A model generated the notes under the pieces. The model was not told where the DNA came from. It was given only the letters and a program-made list of their open reading frames with translations, and searched no databases. A DNA stretch of 64,000 nt from Rossellomorea sp. AcN35-11 (GTDB lineage Bacteria > Bacillota > Bacilli > Bacillales > Bacillaceae_B). The translations under genes were made by a program, and so were the position numbers. Shown here one piece after another: positions 9,583 to 19,301 of the stretch (position 1 is the first letter of the stretch; each line of letters begins with the position of its first letter). The stretch is taken from NCBI GenBank assembly GCA_030388825.1, contig CP128835.1:768501-832500 (forward strand), read 5' to 3'.

Positions 9583-10272
9583 CTATTCACTTAGAAGGAA
9601 CTGGTAGATCTCCTCAAAAAGTTGATGATTATCTTCGCTGTGACAAATCAGGTGTCTTGCCTTAGGGGAATAAAAAAGGTTTTTCTCATTTGAAGAAATA
9701 GTCTCATATATATATTTCGCCGCTTTAGGCGGGACTATTCCATCAATCTCTCCTTGTGCGATGAACGTTGGGACGTCCACCTTTCCCAATAGTGGACGAG
9801 CAATGCGGACAACCTTTCTGAATTCGTTCGTGGAGAGAAACGGGGTTTGGGTCACCTTCCATTTGTACCGGTTGTACAGCTCGTTTTCAAGTATGTTCCC
9901 TTGCATTCCTTCTTTGATCATATTTCCAATATCTTTCAGTAGCTGTCTGACATTTACATAATAAGCCGCAGTACTCAAAAGCACAAGCTTACTGACTTCA
10001 TATTTCACAGATAAATACGACGCAATCAACCCTCCCATGGAGAATCCTATCACGTAAACGTCATCACATTTCTTTAACAGAGCCTGCAGCTCTTCTTCCG
10101 CATGCTCAATCCATTCAATATGTTTGACCCCTTTCAGTTCCAGGGTTTCCCCATGACCGGGCAGGGTGGGCACAACGATTTCCCAATCGGTTCGTTCTTG
10201 AAGGAAATCGGCCAAAGGTTCTACTTCAAACGGACTTCCAGTGAAGCCATGGATTAATAAACAACCGATCAT
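9583..10272 (-). CDS. Alpha/beta hydrolase, Est30/monoacylglycerol lipase type
   Basis: This 229-residue cytoplasmic hydrolase has the oxyanion-loop motif LLIHGFTGSPFEVEPLADFL at the start, the nucleophile elbow GFSMGGLIASYL (Ser near residue 79), the acid GEIDGIVPP near 178-186 and the histidine in ARHLICHSED near the C-terminus, giving a complete catalytic triad. Compact size and these motifs match the Geobacillus Est30 carboxylesterase family, which cleaves short-chain esters and monoacylglycerols. It lies between murF and cshA in the same direction but with gaps on both sides, so it is probably transcribed alone. The natural substrate is unknown. Confidence 0.85.
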   Translation of the reverse strand: MIGCLLIHGFTGSPFEVEPLADFLQERTDWEIVVPTLPGHGETLELKGVKHIEWIEHAEEELQALLKKCDDVYVIGFSMGGLIASYLSVKYEVSKLVLLSTAAYYVNVRQLLKDIGNMIKEGMQGNILENELYNRYKWKVTQTPFLSTNEFRKVVRIARPLLGKVDVPTFIAQGEIDGIVPPKAAKYIYETISSNEKNLFYSPKARHLICHSEDNHQLFEEIYQFLLSE

Positions 10273-10380
10273 GTTATCACCACTTATTTATCAAAAGGTA
10301 GGGAGCGAGCCCGACTCCCATTCTCTACAAGCTCATTTTGTTCATTTCTATACATGTTTAAACGCGGACGTCCAAAGAAA

Positions 10381-11757
10381 TCAGGCCTTCAAACCATCGA
10401 TGATTTCTTCAAGCTTCATTCCCCTTGATGCCTTGAATAATATAAGTTCATCCCCTGAGATGAACTGGGAGAGTTCGTTCGTCAGGCTTTCTTTATCGGT
10501 ATAGGTGTGAACGCGATCAGGAGAGAAATTCTCTCGTGCACCCTCACCTATAAAGGCGGCTAAAGGTCCAAACGTAAACACATGCTGAACTTTCCCCGGA
10601 TCGATCAAGCGGCCAATCTCACGGTGAAATTCTTCCTCCTGATCTCCAAGCTCCAACATATCTCCCAGCACGAGGATTTTGGTTTGGAACCCTTCAAGTT
10701 CCGATACAAGCTGAATGGCAGCTTTCATGGATGTAGGGCTGGCATTATACGCATCGTTAATGATGCTTTCGCCCTTCTTCCCTTCCAGCATTTCCATCCG
10801 CATTTGAGTCAGCTTTAAAGATCGTAAACCTTCTTTCATCTCCTCCACACTCAGCCCGAATTTACGGGCGATCAACATCCCGGCTAAAGCGTTGTGGATG
10901 TTATGCTGCCCTAATACAGGCAGAAAGAACGATTCTCCTTCAGCTAACGACGTCTCAAAATGACTCCCTTGATTATTCATCTCTACCTTTGTCGCGTAAA
11001 TCGTGTTGTCTACGCTTCTTCCAAATGTCTCAACCTGTTTCAGGCTTAATTCTTTTACCCTTTCCTCAAGAAGTGGTTCGTCCCCGTAGTAAGCAAATAA
11101 TCCGTCAGGCTTCAGGCCCTTCACGATCTCAAGTTTCGCTTCGGCAATTCCTTCACGGGATCCGAGATCCTGGAGATGGGATTCTCCGATATTCGTGATG
11201 ATGGCGGCGTCAGGTTGTGAAATGTTAGATAGCAGCTCGATCTCTCCGAACCCGCTCATTCCCATCTCAAGTACTGCCACTTCAGAATCCTGGGGCAAAG
11301 AAAGGATCGTTAACGGAAGTCCGATGTGGTTGTTATAGTTCCCTTGTGTTTTATGAACCCGGAATTTCACTGATAAAAGGTTTGCCACAATATCTTTCGT
11401 GGTTGTTTTCCCATTACTTCCTGTAATGCCCACCACTTTTAAATCAAGCTCATGACGATATTGATTGGCAAGGGACTGAAGGGCAAGGAGTGGGTCTTCC
11501 ACCACGATGACGGGAAGGTCCGTTGGCGGATTGGGCACATTGATGTCCCATAGAGCGGCAGAAGCACCGTTTTCAATCGCATTTCGGACAAATTGATGAC
11601 CGTCCACATTCTCTCCCTTGAAGGGGACGAACAGATTTCCGCCCTCAATCTTTCTCGTGTCGATGGAAACGCCTTTTATCACTACCGAATCAAACATGGA
11701 AAGATCGTTCTTTACATCTAACATGCTGCGTATATCTTTTATCTTCTTCTCAAACAT
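10381..11757 (-). CDS. murF: UDP-N-acetylmuramoyl-tripeptide--D-alanyl-D-alanine ligase
   Basis: MurF adds D-Ala-D-Ala to the UDP-MurNAc-tripeptide, the last cytoplasmic step of wall precursor synthesis. The 458-residue protein shows the three Mur-ligase domains: an N-terminal UDP-binding part (VSIDTRKIEGGNLFVPFKGE), the ATP-binding loop GITGSNGKTTTKD at residues 110-122, central motifs TNIGESHL and GQHNIHNALA, and the C-terminal NDAYNASPTSM and LVLGDMLELG. Length is normal. It lies downstream of ddl, which makes its D-Ala-D-Ala substrate, as in B. subtilis, although a repeat element separates the two here. Confidence 0.97.
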   Translation of the reverse strand: MFEKKIKDIRSMLDVKNDLSMFDSVVIKGVSIDTRKIEGGNLFVPFKGENVDGHQFVRNAIENGASAALWDINVPNPPTDLPVIVVEDPLLALQSLANQYRHELDLKVVGITGSNGKTTTKDIVANLLSVKFRVHKTQGNYNNHIGLPLTILSLPQDSEVAVLEMGMSGFGEIELLSNISQPDAAIITNIGESHLQDLGSREGIAEAKLEIVKGLKPDGLFAYYGDEPLLEERVKELSLKQVETFGRSVDNTIYATKVEMNNQGSHFETSLAEGESFFLPVLGQHNIHNALAGMLIARKFGLSVEEMKEGLRSLKLTQMRMEMLEGKKGESIINDAYNASPTSMKAAIQLVSELEGFQTKILVLGDMLELGDQEEEFHREIGRLIDPGKVQHVFTFGPLAAFIGEGARENFSPDRVHTYTDKESLTNELSQFISGDELILFKASRGMKLEEIIDGLKA

Positions 11758-11785
11758 TCGTTTTCTCCTTTTACTCTTTTTGATA

Positions 11786-12082
11786 GGCTCTTTTCGTAAA
11801 CGTTGTTGCTATTCTGACAAAGAAAGTAGAACCAAAATGGTTAGTAAACAACCTCATTTAACGTGATAAGTGATTGCTTTCCTAATAAGGAAGAAGAATT
11901 CTGCTTCTTATTTCATTGTTCATTGACACATTTAGCTCTGTCTCTACAAACTCTTAAAGATGGTGGGGGGGAACTGCGTAGACTCTTACGGAAGTATGAG
12001 CTTAGCCGAGACCCCGTTCGGCGAAGCTTATTGACAGAGCCTTGCATGATGTTAATAAGCAACAATCTTTGCGAAAAGAGCG
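11786..12082. repeat. MITE-like element of about 297 bp with terminal inverted repeats
   Basis: The ends are imperfect inverted repeats: the left arm (11788-11813) starts CTCTTTTCG and contains TTGTTGCT, and the reverse complement of the right arm (12054-12080) matches it with three substitutions and one indel. Inside is a GC-richer block (about 11970-12035) with ACTCTTACGGAAG and GCCGAGACCCCG, which resembles a dispersed Bacillus intergenic repeat known from memory. No credible ORF lies inside. It fills the 397-base gap between ddl and murF. Non-autonomous mobile origin is inference. Confidence 0.55.
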
Positions 12083-12154
12083 TTTTGATAATAAAAACAG
12101 AGCAGGGACTGCCTTTAGACGTTGAATCCTCTGGTCAGTCCCAATCAATGCATA

Positions 12155-13226
12155 TTACATCGTATGTTTAATGGTTTGTTTCTCTTGATAACGTTCCATG
12201 CCAAGCTCCACCAGTTTTCCGATCAGGGCAGGATAATCCACACCCGTGTGCTTCCAAAGAAGCGGGAACATGCTGAATGGCGTGAAGCCCGGCATCGTGT
12301 TGACTTCATTCATATAGATCTTGCCATCTTCCGTTAAGAAGAAGTCTGCACGTACCAGTCCAGAGCAATCAAGAGCTTTATAGGATTGGATTGCGATGTT
12401 CTTCATTTCATTGTAAATGCTTCCCTCAACTTCAGCAGGAATGATGAGGGCAGTATCGCCATCTTCATATTTTGCCTTATAATCGTAGAAGTCTTTTTTT
12501 CGGTACGATTTCACCTGCCACCGAGCATTCTGGCTGATCATTCCCCAGGACCCCAAGCTCGATTTCACGAGCTTTCACACCTTCTTCGATGATGATCTTA
12601 CGGTCGAATTGGAACGCTTCCTCGAAAGCTGCCGCTAATTCTTCCCGGGACGTACATTTGCTGATCCCTACAGACGAACCTAAGTTGGCTGGCTTCACGA
12701 AACAAGGGTACCCTATTTCCTCTTCCACTTGCTTGTAGGCAGACTCGGGATTTCCTTTCCACGTGCTGCGGATGAACCATGTGTACTTGACTTGAGGAAT
12801 ACCCGCCTGAGCAAATAAATTCTTCATGATGACTTTATCCATACCTGCTGATGAAGCAAGGACGCCGTTGCCCACATACGGAAGATTCAGCAGTTCAAGC
12901 ATCCCCTGAACGGTTCCATCCTCCCCATTCGGTCCGTGCAGCAATGGGAAGATCATATCGTACCTTTCGGATCCGGATGGAGAGATGGAAGTACTTAAGG
13001 CATTTGGGGCAATTTCTTCCCCTTCCTTAAACTGCAATGCTTTCACATCTTCAACGGGGGCATTGAGCTCCGGCCCTTTGATCCATTGACCTTCCGTTGA
13101 GATGAAAACAGGATGAATTTCATATTTATTTAAATCCAGGGCACCGATCACGGCCTTGGCTGTTTGCAGGGATACATTATGTTCAGCGGATTTACCGCCG
13201 TACAGTAAGCATAACTTCGTTTTCAT
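12155..13226 (-). pseudogene. ddl: D-alanine--D-alanine ligase, frameshifted here
   Basis: Ddl joins two D-alanines with ATP for wall synthesis and is essential. The N-terminal frame starts [20 protein letters not shown] after a GGAGG site and runs to GEIVPKK; the protein then continues in another frame as [13 protein letters not shown] to NEVNTMPGF. The switch falls in a run of seven A residues (minus strand) at about 12494-12500. Removing one A restores a continuous protein of about 356 residues, the normal family length, with the conserved [16 protein letters not shown] join. Because the gene is essential and the break is in a homopolymer, a sequencing insertion is much more likely than real loss. 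Confidence 0.93.
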
Positions 13227-13443
13227 GTATGAGTTACCTCCAATATTCACAATCTGTTTCTATTTTATCACTTTCATGGCAAAGGGAAAGAATGATTCCT
13301 ATGGAAAATAAAAATTACCACATTAGACTTGATTCGAAAGACATTCAATGGAAGCCCAATATATATGTATGCGAAAGAAAACTAGTCCTGCGACTCCCTT
13401 ATTAGTCTGAATACATTTAAAATTTCGCCTTTTTAAAAAGCTA

Positions 13444-13472
13444 TTAAAATATTATCCCACAGGGTGTATAAT
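13444..13472 (+). promoter_or_regulatory. Probable sigma-A promoter of the symporter gene
   Basis: TTAAAA (13444-13449), a 17-base spacer and a perfect TATAAT (13467-13472) lie about 40 bases before the symporter start. The -35 box is poor, so confidence is moderate. Confidence 0.5.
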
Positions 13473-13514
13473 CCCCCTATTAAAAACATTTGTATTTTTA
13501 AGGAGGACACCTGA

Positions 13515-14703
13515 ATGAGAAAGCTCGGTTTACTTCCTAAGATCCTCTTAGGTATTGCGTTAGGTATATTCATTGGAGCATTTGCTCCCGAATGGTTTGT
13601 AAAAATCTTCGCTACATTTAATGGATTATTCGGTAACTTCCTTGGGTTCGCGATTCCGTTGATCATCATCGGATTCATCGCACCTGGAATCGGATCTATG
13701 GGTAAAGGAGCAGGCAGGCTTCTCGGTTTAACCACCGCTCTCGCATATGGTTCCACGGTGCTTGCCGGTTTACTCGCTTTTACAGTTGCGAAGTCTATTT
13801 ACCCAACTTTACTTACCAATCAAACTTCCCAAGCATTCGAGAATCCAGAAGAAGCGTTGTTAAAGGGGTTCTTTATCGTTGAGATGCCTCCTATAATGGG
13901 GGTAATGACAGCCCTGCTCATCGCATTCACACTTGGCCTTGGGATGGCTGCCATAAAAGGGGACACCCTTCAAAAAGGGTTGAATGAGTTTAGAAACATT
14001 ATCGAACTTGTTATTGAAAAAATCATCATCCCCCTCTTACCGATTCATATTCTTGGGATTTTCGCGAACATGACCCAAGGTGGGCAAGTAAGTGCCATCA
14101 TGTCTGTATTCGCCAAAGTATTTGTCATGATTATTTTATTACATGTCATCTTTTTGGTTCTACAATATACTGCTGCAGGCACTCTAAGAAAACAAAACCC
14201 GCTTTCCATGATGAAAACCATGCTGCCTGCTTACTTTACGGCACTTGGGACACAATCTTCGGCGTCTACGATTCCCGTGACACTTGAGCGTTCAAAGAAA
14301 GTCGGTGCAAGGGAAAGAATCGCTGATTTCTCTGTCCCGCTGCTTGCAACGATTCATTTATCAGGAAGTACTATTACACTGGTGAGCTGCGCCATGGCAG
14401 TCATGTTCATCCAGGGTGAAGCATTGCAATTCACTCAGTTATTCCCATTCATCCTGATGCTTGGAATCACGATGATTGCAAGCACCTGGTGTACCAGGTG
14501 GAGCTGTCATGGCAGCCCTCGGGCTCCTTGAAACAATGCTAGGATTCGGGCCGACGATGACATCCCTCATGATTGCCCTTTACCTTGCTCAGGACAGCTT
14601 TGGAACTGCCTGTAACGTTACGGGTGACGGTGCGATCACATCCATGGTGGACAAGCTGACACAAAAAAAGAAGAGCGATGTTTCAACGATAAAAGTTAGT
14701 TAA
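13515..14703 (+). pseudogene. Dicarboxylate/amino acid:cation symporter (DAACS family), frameshifted here
   Basis: The protein belongs to the Na+/H+-coupled glutamate/dicarboxylate carriers (GltP/DctA/SstT relatives). It has eight or so hydrophobic segments, the substrate-site pattern TALGTQSSASTIPVTLE near residue 245, and after the break APGVPGGAVMAALGLLE and the C-terminal NVTGDGAI motif that binds cation and substrate. Frame changes near 14478-14482, where GCAAGCA should probably read GCAGCA; removing one A gives a single 395-residue protein of normal length. AAGGAGG precedes the ATG. It is a monocistronic unit ending in a terminator. The substrate cannot be set from sequence alone. Confidence 0.88.
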
Positions 14704-14709
14704 TGAACG

Positions 14710-14744
14710 AAGGTCCGTCATGATGCAGACGGGCCTTTTCTTTT
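14710..14744 (+). terminator. Terminator of the symporter gene
   Basis: AAGGTCCGTC, an 8-base loop and GACGGGCCTT are followed by TTCTTTT, just after the symporter stop codon. Confidence 0.85.
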
Positions 14745-14812
14745 ACCATTCCTCGTCATTCCATTATTTTCTGTATAATGGAAATAGTCCATAACAAAGG
14801 AGTGCTCAAGAA

Positions 14813-15364
14813 TTGAATTTAACAGGTCAGCGTGTAACACTTAGAAAAATAGAAAAAAGAGATCTTCCTACTCTCTGGGACTATATTTATGGAGACCCTT
14901 CCCCTGAATGGAAGAAATGGGATGCCCCTTATTTCGAACACAAACATGTATCCAGGGAAGAATATATTGAATCCTCCATCAAAAAGAAAAGCCGCAACGA
15001 TGAATTCCAGCGGATTATTGAAGTGGACGGAAGCATCATCGGTACAGTCGGTTACTATTGGGAGTATGAGCCCACAAGGTGGCTTGAAGCCGGGATCGTC
15101 ATCTATGATCCTTCTTACTGGAATGGCGGATTTGGAACGGAAGCCCTATCCCTTTGGGTCGATCACCTCTTTAGAACGAAGGAAATCGGACGTGTCGGCA
15201 TCACCACTTGGTCCGGGAACGAACGGATGATGAAGGCTGCCGGGAAAATAGGGATGCAACTTGAAGGCCGGATGCGAAAATGCCGGTATTACAATGGCGT
15301 TTACTACGATTCCATCCGTATGGGCATGATCAGGGAGGAATGGGAAGAAAAACACACTCTCTAA
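14813..15364 (+). CDS. GNAT family N-acetyltransferase (RimJ/RimL type)
   Basis: This 183-residue protein has the RimJ/RimL-like layout: LTGQRVTLRKIEKRDLPTLW at the start, the beta-4 segment GSIIGTVGYYW near 75-86, the acetyl-CoA loop region YWNGGFGTEALSLWVDHLF near 101-119 and the C-terminal GKIGMQLEGRMRKCRYYNG. Such enzymes move an acetyl group from acetyl-CoA to an amine of a protein terminus, antibiotic or metabolite; the target is unknown. Translation starts at a TTG 9 bases after AAAGGAG, with a TATAAT box at 14774-14779. The next gene begins 13 bases later, so the two are probably co-transcribed. Confidence 0.88.
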   Translation: MNLTGQRVTLRKIEKRDLPTLWDYIYGDPSPEWKKWDAPYFEHKHVSREEYIESSIKKKSRNDEFQRIIEVDGSIIGTVGYYWEYEPTRWLEAGIVIYDPSYWNGGFGTEALSLWVDHLFRTKEIGRVGITTWSGNERMMKAAGKIGMQLEGRMRKCRYYNGVYYDSIRMGMIREEWEEKHTL

Positions 15365-15377
15365 AAGGAGTTACACA

Positions 15378-16468
15378 ATGAAAACGATCATCTTAGTCGG
15401 TGGCGGGCACAGTCACCTACATTGCATAAAAAAAACACATTCAGAACCGGGACGATCACGTGAAGTGGACCCTCATTTCCCCTTCACGTTATCAATATTA
15501 TTCAGGCATGTTCTCAGGATACACGGAAGGGCTCTATACATTAGAGGAAACGCGGATTGATTTAGAGAAACTGTGTGAAGAAGCTGGGTGCGAGTTCGTC
15601 GAAAGCTCCGTTCTCTCCATTGATCCCGATCAGCAGCATCTTCTGACGGACAAAGGAGACATTTTCACCTATGACGTTGTTTCATTCGACATAGGCTCAC
15701 GCAATGATTCCATGGAAATAAAGGGCTTGAATGAACATAATCTTCTCATCAAGCCGAACTACCGCTTCCCTGAACAAATAAAGAAGTTGCATAACAGCAG
15801 GAAAACCGTCTTTATCGGCGGCGGGACCGCGAGCATCGAAATGGCCCTTTCATTGAGGGCCTGGAAGTTGGAAAATGATTTCACTGAACATACAGTGACG
15901 GTCGTTCATTCCTCTCCACTCATAGAGAAAGCAGGTTCCTTCTCGTCGAAAAAAATAAATGGGGTCGCTCTTTCGAGAGGAGTCGAGCTCCATGAGGGAC
16001 GAGTTGAAAAAGTAGACGAAACACACGTATATACAGATAACGGTGCAAGCATCGAATACGAGGAAGTCATCTTTCTGGGCGGGCCAAAAGCGCCGCCGCT
16101 ATTCGGGAGCAGTGCTTTACCCACCGATCGAAATGGATTCCTGCTCGTGAACAGCTATCTTCAATCCGTCGAGTATCCGAATGTGTTTGGAGCGGGGGGA
16201 CTGTGCTACACTGAAAGACTTTCCGGATACGGCGAAAAACGGGGTGACAGCGGTTCGACAAGGACCCGTCCTTTGGAAAAACCTGAACGGAGCAGCATCA
16301 GAAGGGAAGATCTTTCCTTTTGATCCTCAAAAACGCTACCTCGCCATTATGTCCATAGGGAATAAAAATGGCTTCTTAACGTACGGTTCGTTTTCTTTGG
16401 TCAGCCGCTGGGCGTGGCAATTGAAGAATTGGATTGATGTGAGGTTTATGGGTAAATACGGGACTTAA
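15378..16468 (+). pseudogene. FAD-dependent oxidoreductase of the SelD-N-terminal-like group, frameshifted twice here
   Basis: Starting at the ATG after AAAGGAG, the protein opens with the FAD-binding motif TIILVGGGHSHLHCIK and continues with SPSRYQYYSGMFSGYTEG, the NAD(P)-site TVFIGGGTASIEMALSL and the GAGDCATLKD motif of NADH-dehydrogenase-like enzymes. GGGHSHL is characteristic of the oxidoreductase family that in some organisms is fused to selenophosphate synthetase SelD (TIGR03169 type). Two breaks occur: an 8-A run at 15428-15435 and a 6-G run at 16194-16199. One base too many in each, when removed, gives about 362 residues. It converges on the MerA-like gene and may work with that operon. 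Substrate is unknown. Confidence 0.85.
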
Positions 16469-16567
16469 GGGGGGGTAGCATTTCTTTATCGTTCCACCTG
16501 ATAAAGGGGCTGCATGGAACTTTCTCTATTCATTGTGCCAGATTGTGAACACACTTCCTACAAAACA

Positions 16568-16600
16568 AAAACGCAACTGCCTCTTAGCAGTTGCGCTTCC
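16568..16600 (-). terminator. Terminator of the ynj-like operon
   Basis: A perfect 9-bp stem (CGCAACTGC/GCAGTTGCG) with a 6-base loop is followed on the minus strand by TTTTTG, right after the MerA-like stop codon. It also lies beyond the end of the facing FAD oxidoreductase gene. Confidence 0.85.
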
Positions 16601-16604
16601 TGAA

Positions 16605-18030
16605 TCACCTGAATAACTCAACATACTTCTTACTGATTGCAGGCAGTACCCCATCGAACAGCTTCTCTCTCCAATAAAGATCTGCCACCTGCTGAACAGC
16701 TGCTGCGTGATTGGGATAAGGATAAACCATATTGGACAGGGCGCCGATTTTGCTTCCTTTTTCCATGGCAAACACGACAGGCTGCATCCAGTCTCCTGCG
16801 CCTGAACCGACTGCGTGGGCCCCGAGGATCTTCCCGCTCCCGTCTGTAATGATTTTGACGAGGCCACCTGTGTTATGATCTGCCACGAACCTGTCAACTT
16901 CGTCTAACGTTTTTTTTGTACACTTTATATTTTAACCCTTTTTCAATAGCCTCTTCCTCGGTCAAACCGATATGAAAGATTTCGGGTGAGGTATAGGTTG
17001 TCCAAGGCAGTTTGTTGTAAGAAACTTTGCGCTTCAAACCGAACACGGCATTTTGGACCACAAGCTTCCCTTCCATTCCTGCTCCATGAGTGAATGGATA
17101 TTGACCATTGACGTCACCTATGGCGAATATATGAGAATGGTTCGTTCTTAGTTCATCATCCACCTTGATGAAACCTCGATTGTCCACCTCGACTCCCGCA
17201 GCAGAGAGACGTAAAGAATCCGTTGAAGGCTTGCGTCCCGTGGCAAGGAACAATAAATCCCCTTCAACCGTATGTTCGACACCGTCTTTCACATAGTGGA
17301 CCACTTTCTGTCCGCCGTCTTTTGTAACACGTGCAATTTCAGCTCCGTAGATGAAGCGGATATCTTCTTCTAATAATCCTGTTGCCACTTCACGGATCTC
17401 TTTGTCCTCTTTCACCAATATTTCGTCATGCTTTTCAAGGACTACGGCGTCTGATCCTAGATACGAGAAGGCCTGTGCCAGCTCCAATCCAATCGGACCT
17501 CCCCCGATGAACACGACTCTCTTCGGCAGTTCATCTACTTCAAACACCGTTTCATTTGTATGGTACTCTACATCCTCCAAGCCTTCTATGTCAGGGATGA
17601 GAGGGCTTGACCCTGTTGCGATCACGATTCTCTTCCCGGAGATGCGGTCCTCTTTTTCCACTAAGATCGTATGTGGATCAACAAACTCCGCTCCTCCGAA
17701 ATAAATATCCACCCCTAATTGCAGAAAGCGGTCGGGATCGTCATGCTGTTGGATATGGGCGATGGCTGCCTTGACTCTATCCCTTACCTTCTTCATGTCA
17801 ACAGAGCCTTCTGTTTGGAAACCATATTCCCCGCCCGCCCTGATCACAGCAACCTCCCTGGCCGATTGGATGAACGCCTTGGACGGAACGCATCCAAAGT
17901 GAAGGCAGTCTCCCCCAAGAAGGCCGCTTTTTTCGATAAGGGCGACTCTGGCTCCGAGGGAAGCGGCTCCCGATGCGACGGTCAGGCCACCCGCTCCTCC
18001 TCCTATCACTATCAAATCGTATTGCTCCAT
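16605..18030 (-). pseudogene. MerA-like pyridine nucleotide-disulfide oxidoreductase, frameshifted here
   Basis: The N-terminal FAD motif (DLIVIGGGAGGLTVA) is followed by the redox-active disulfide GGDCLHFGCVPSK (Cys42 and Cys47), the NAD(P)H motif FIGGGPIGLELAQAF and the FAD motif HIFAIGDVNG. The C-terminal dimerisation domain (KILGAHAVGSGAGDW, YPYPNHAAAV) is read in another frame. The switch is in a run of 8 A residues (minus strand) at about 16910-16917; with one A less the protein is about 474 residues, the normal length for mercuric reductase and dihydrolipoamide dehydrogenase relatives. There is no N-terminal heavy-metal domain and no C-terminal vicinal cysteine pair, so mercury reduction is unlikely. 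It is the last gene of a seven-gene operon, 12 bases after the preceding one. Confidence 0.88.
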
Positions 18031-18042
18031 CGTAATCTCTCC

Positions 18043-18624
18043 TTATGAAAGTAATCGTTTCGCTTCTAAGAAACGTTGTAAGCCTGTATACAATTCCACC
18101 CCAACAAACAATAAGGTGGTCCACAGAACGAAGGACGGAAATAACATCATGATACTGAACAGAATGAAGCCCTCTGTCCGTTCAGCCAATCCCGCCTGAT
18201 AATAAAAAGATTTCATCCCCTGTTTCTCTGACACTGCTCCAACCGTCAGGAAAATAGTCATGGATATGATGATGGAAACGCTTAGTAAAAGAAGGGCCCA
18301 CATGATATCAGGATGTAGAAAAGCGATACCGAGTATCACACTTATCTCTACTATTCGATCAAAGGTCACGTCCATGACCGTCCCAAAGGGAGATGGTTTT
18401 GTTAACCGTGCCATGGTTCCATCTACGGCATCCAGGAACCCGGATAGCCATAATAAAATGACCGCTATGACAGGAAAACCCGAATAATAAACGAGACCGG
18501 TGGCCGAGCCAATAATAAATGCTCCCACCGTCACCTGATTGGCTGATAATCCCCTTTTCAAAAACTGTTTTGCCGTTCTCTCTATACTTGGCTGTACCCA
18601 TTTACGGGCATGTGTATCTAGCAT
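18043..18624 (-). CDS. CDP-alcohol phosphatidyltransferase family protein (YnjF-like)
   Basis: This 193-residue integral membrane enzyme carries the catalytic signature DG-x2-AR-x8-G-x3-D-x3-D in AVDGTMARLTKPSPFG followed by TVMDVTFD (about residues 67-90), plus four to six hydrophobic helices. Such enzymes displace CMP from a CDP-linked lipid with an alcohol headgroup. The alcohol acceptor is unknown. The gene lies 14 bases after the TVP38 gene and 12 bases before the MerA-like gene. E. coli ynjF belongs to the same family and lies in the corresponding cluster. It is not pgsA by context, since pgsA lies elsewhere in bacilli. Confidence 0.87.
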   Translation of the reverse strand: MLDTHARKWVQPSIERTAKQFLKRGLSANQVTVGAFIIGSATGLVYYSGFPVIAVILLWLSGFLDAVDGTMARLTKPSPFGTVMDVTFDRIVEISVILGIAFLHPDIMWALLLLSVSIIISMTIFLTVGAVSEKQGMKSFYYQAGLAERTEGFILFSIMMLFPSFVLWTTLLFVGVELYTGLQRFLEAKRLLS

Positions 18625-18638
18625 GTGTTTCCCATCCT

Positions 18639-19301
18639 TTACGACTTATCATCCTTACTTGATAACCCAAGCCATTCTTTCATTTTTTTCTTGTAAATCA
18701 AAGGCACGATGATCATGATCAAGAAGAATGCAATGGCTATATATAAATTCGTCCGATCTTCTCCTACTAAGCTTGACCCAAGAAAGACATAGCCAAACGT
18801 TCCCGGGAGAATCCCGATCCCAGTCGCGGCGATAAATGGGATATACCTTACCTTACCCATTCCGGCAAGGTAACTGATGAGATCGAAATTCAAAAACGGC
18901 ACGAGCCGCAATAGTAATACATAAACAAAGCCGTTCTCCTCCATCTTCTCCTGGATCTTCATCATTCGGGGAGATGGGCTCTTTAATAGTTTAGCCCCCA
19001 GGAGACTTGCGGCGAAATAGGCTACCGTTGCGCCACCCAAAGCCCCTAATAGAATATAGATAAAGCCTTCGAATGCACCGAATGCAAGTCCGGCCGCCAA
19101 TGAAAGGATGGAAGCAGGAAAAAGGATCAATGGACGAATCGTATAGGCGACAACGAAGACAATGGGAGCCCAAATGCCAAATCCTACGATCCAGTCCCTG
19201 ATATCTTTAGGTTTTACATTAAAAAAATTTCGGCTAAGCCACATGAGCAGCAATAGGATGAAAATGAATAATACAATTTTACCAATTTCCTTCTTCTTCA
19301 T
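18639..19301 (-). CDS. TVP38/TMEM64 family membrane protein
   Basis: This 220-residue protein has about five or six transmembrane segments and the SNARE-associated/VTT domain pattern: VAYTIRPLILFPASILSLAAG, then FGAFEGFIYILLGALGGATVAYFAASLLG and VLLLRLVPFLNFDLISYLAGMGKVRY. Members of this family and the related DedA group are linked to lipid scrambling, proton motive force or selenite/heavy-metal handling in different organisms; the role here is unknown. Its ATG overlaps the stop of the ATPase gene by 4 bases. E. coli ydjX and ydjZ, next to ynjBCD, are of the same family. Confidence 0.9.
   Translation of the reverse strand: MKKKEIGKIVLFIFILLLLMWLSRNFFNVKPKDIRDWIVGFGIWAPIVFVVAYTIRPLILFPASILSLAAGLAFGAFEGFIYILLGALGGATVAYFAASLLGAKLLKSPSPRMMKIQEKMEENGFVYVLLLRLVPFLNFDLISYLAGMGKVRYIPFIAATGIGILPGTFGYVFLGSSLVGEDRTNLYIAIAFFLIMIIVPLIYKKKMKEWLGLSSKDDKS

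Noticed and set aside
11863-12171. Plus-strand frames of about 80-100 residues between murF and ddl
   Set aside because: They lie within the MITE-like element, have no ribosome binding site and no similarity to any known protein.
12477-12568. Programmed ribosomal frameshift in ddl
   Set aside because: Ddl is not known to use one, and nine similar breaks occur in unrelated genes in the window, which fits a technical cause.
16605-18030. Mercuric reductase with a mer operon
   Set aside because: There is no heavy-metal N-terminal domain, no C-terminal cysteine pair, and no merR, merT or merP nearby.
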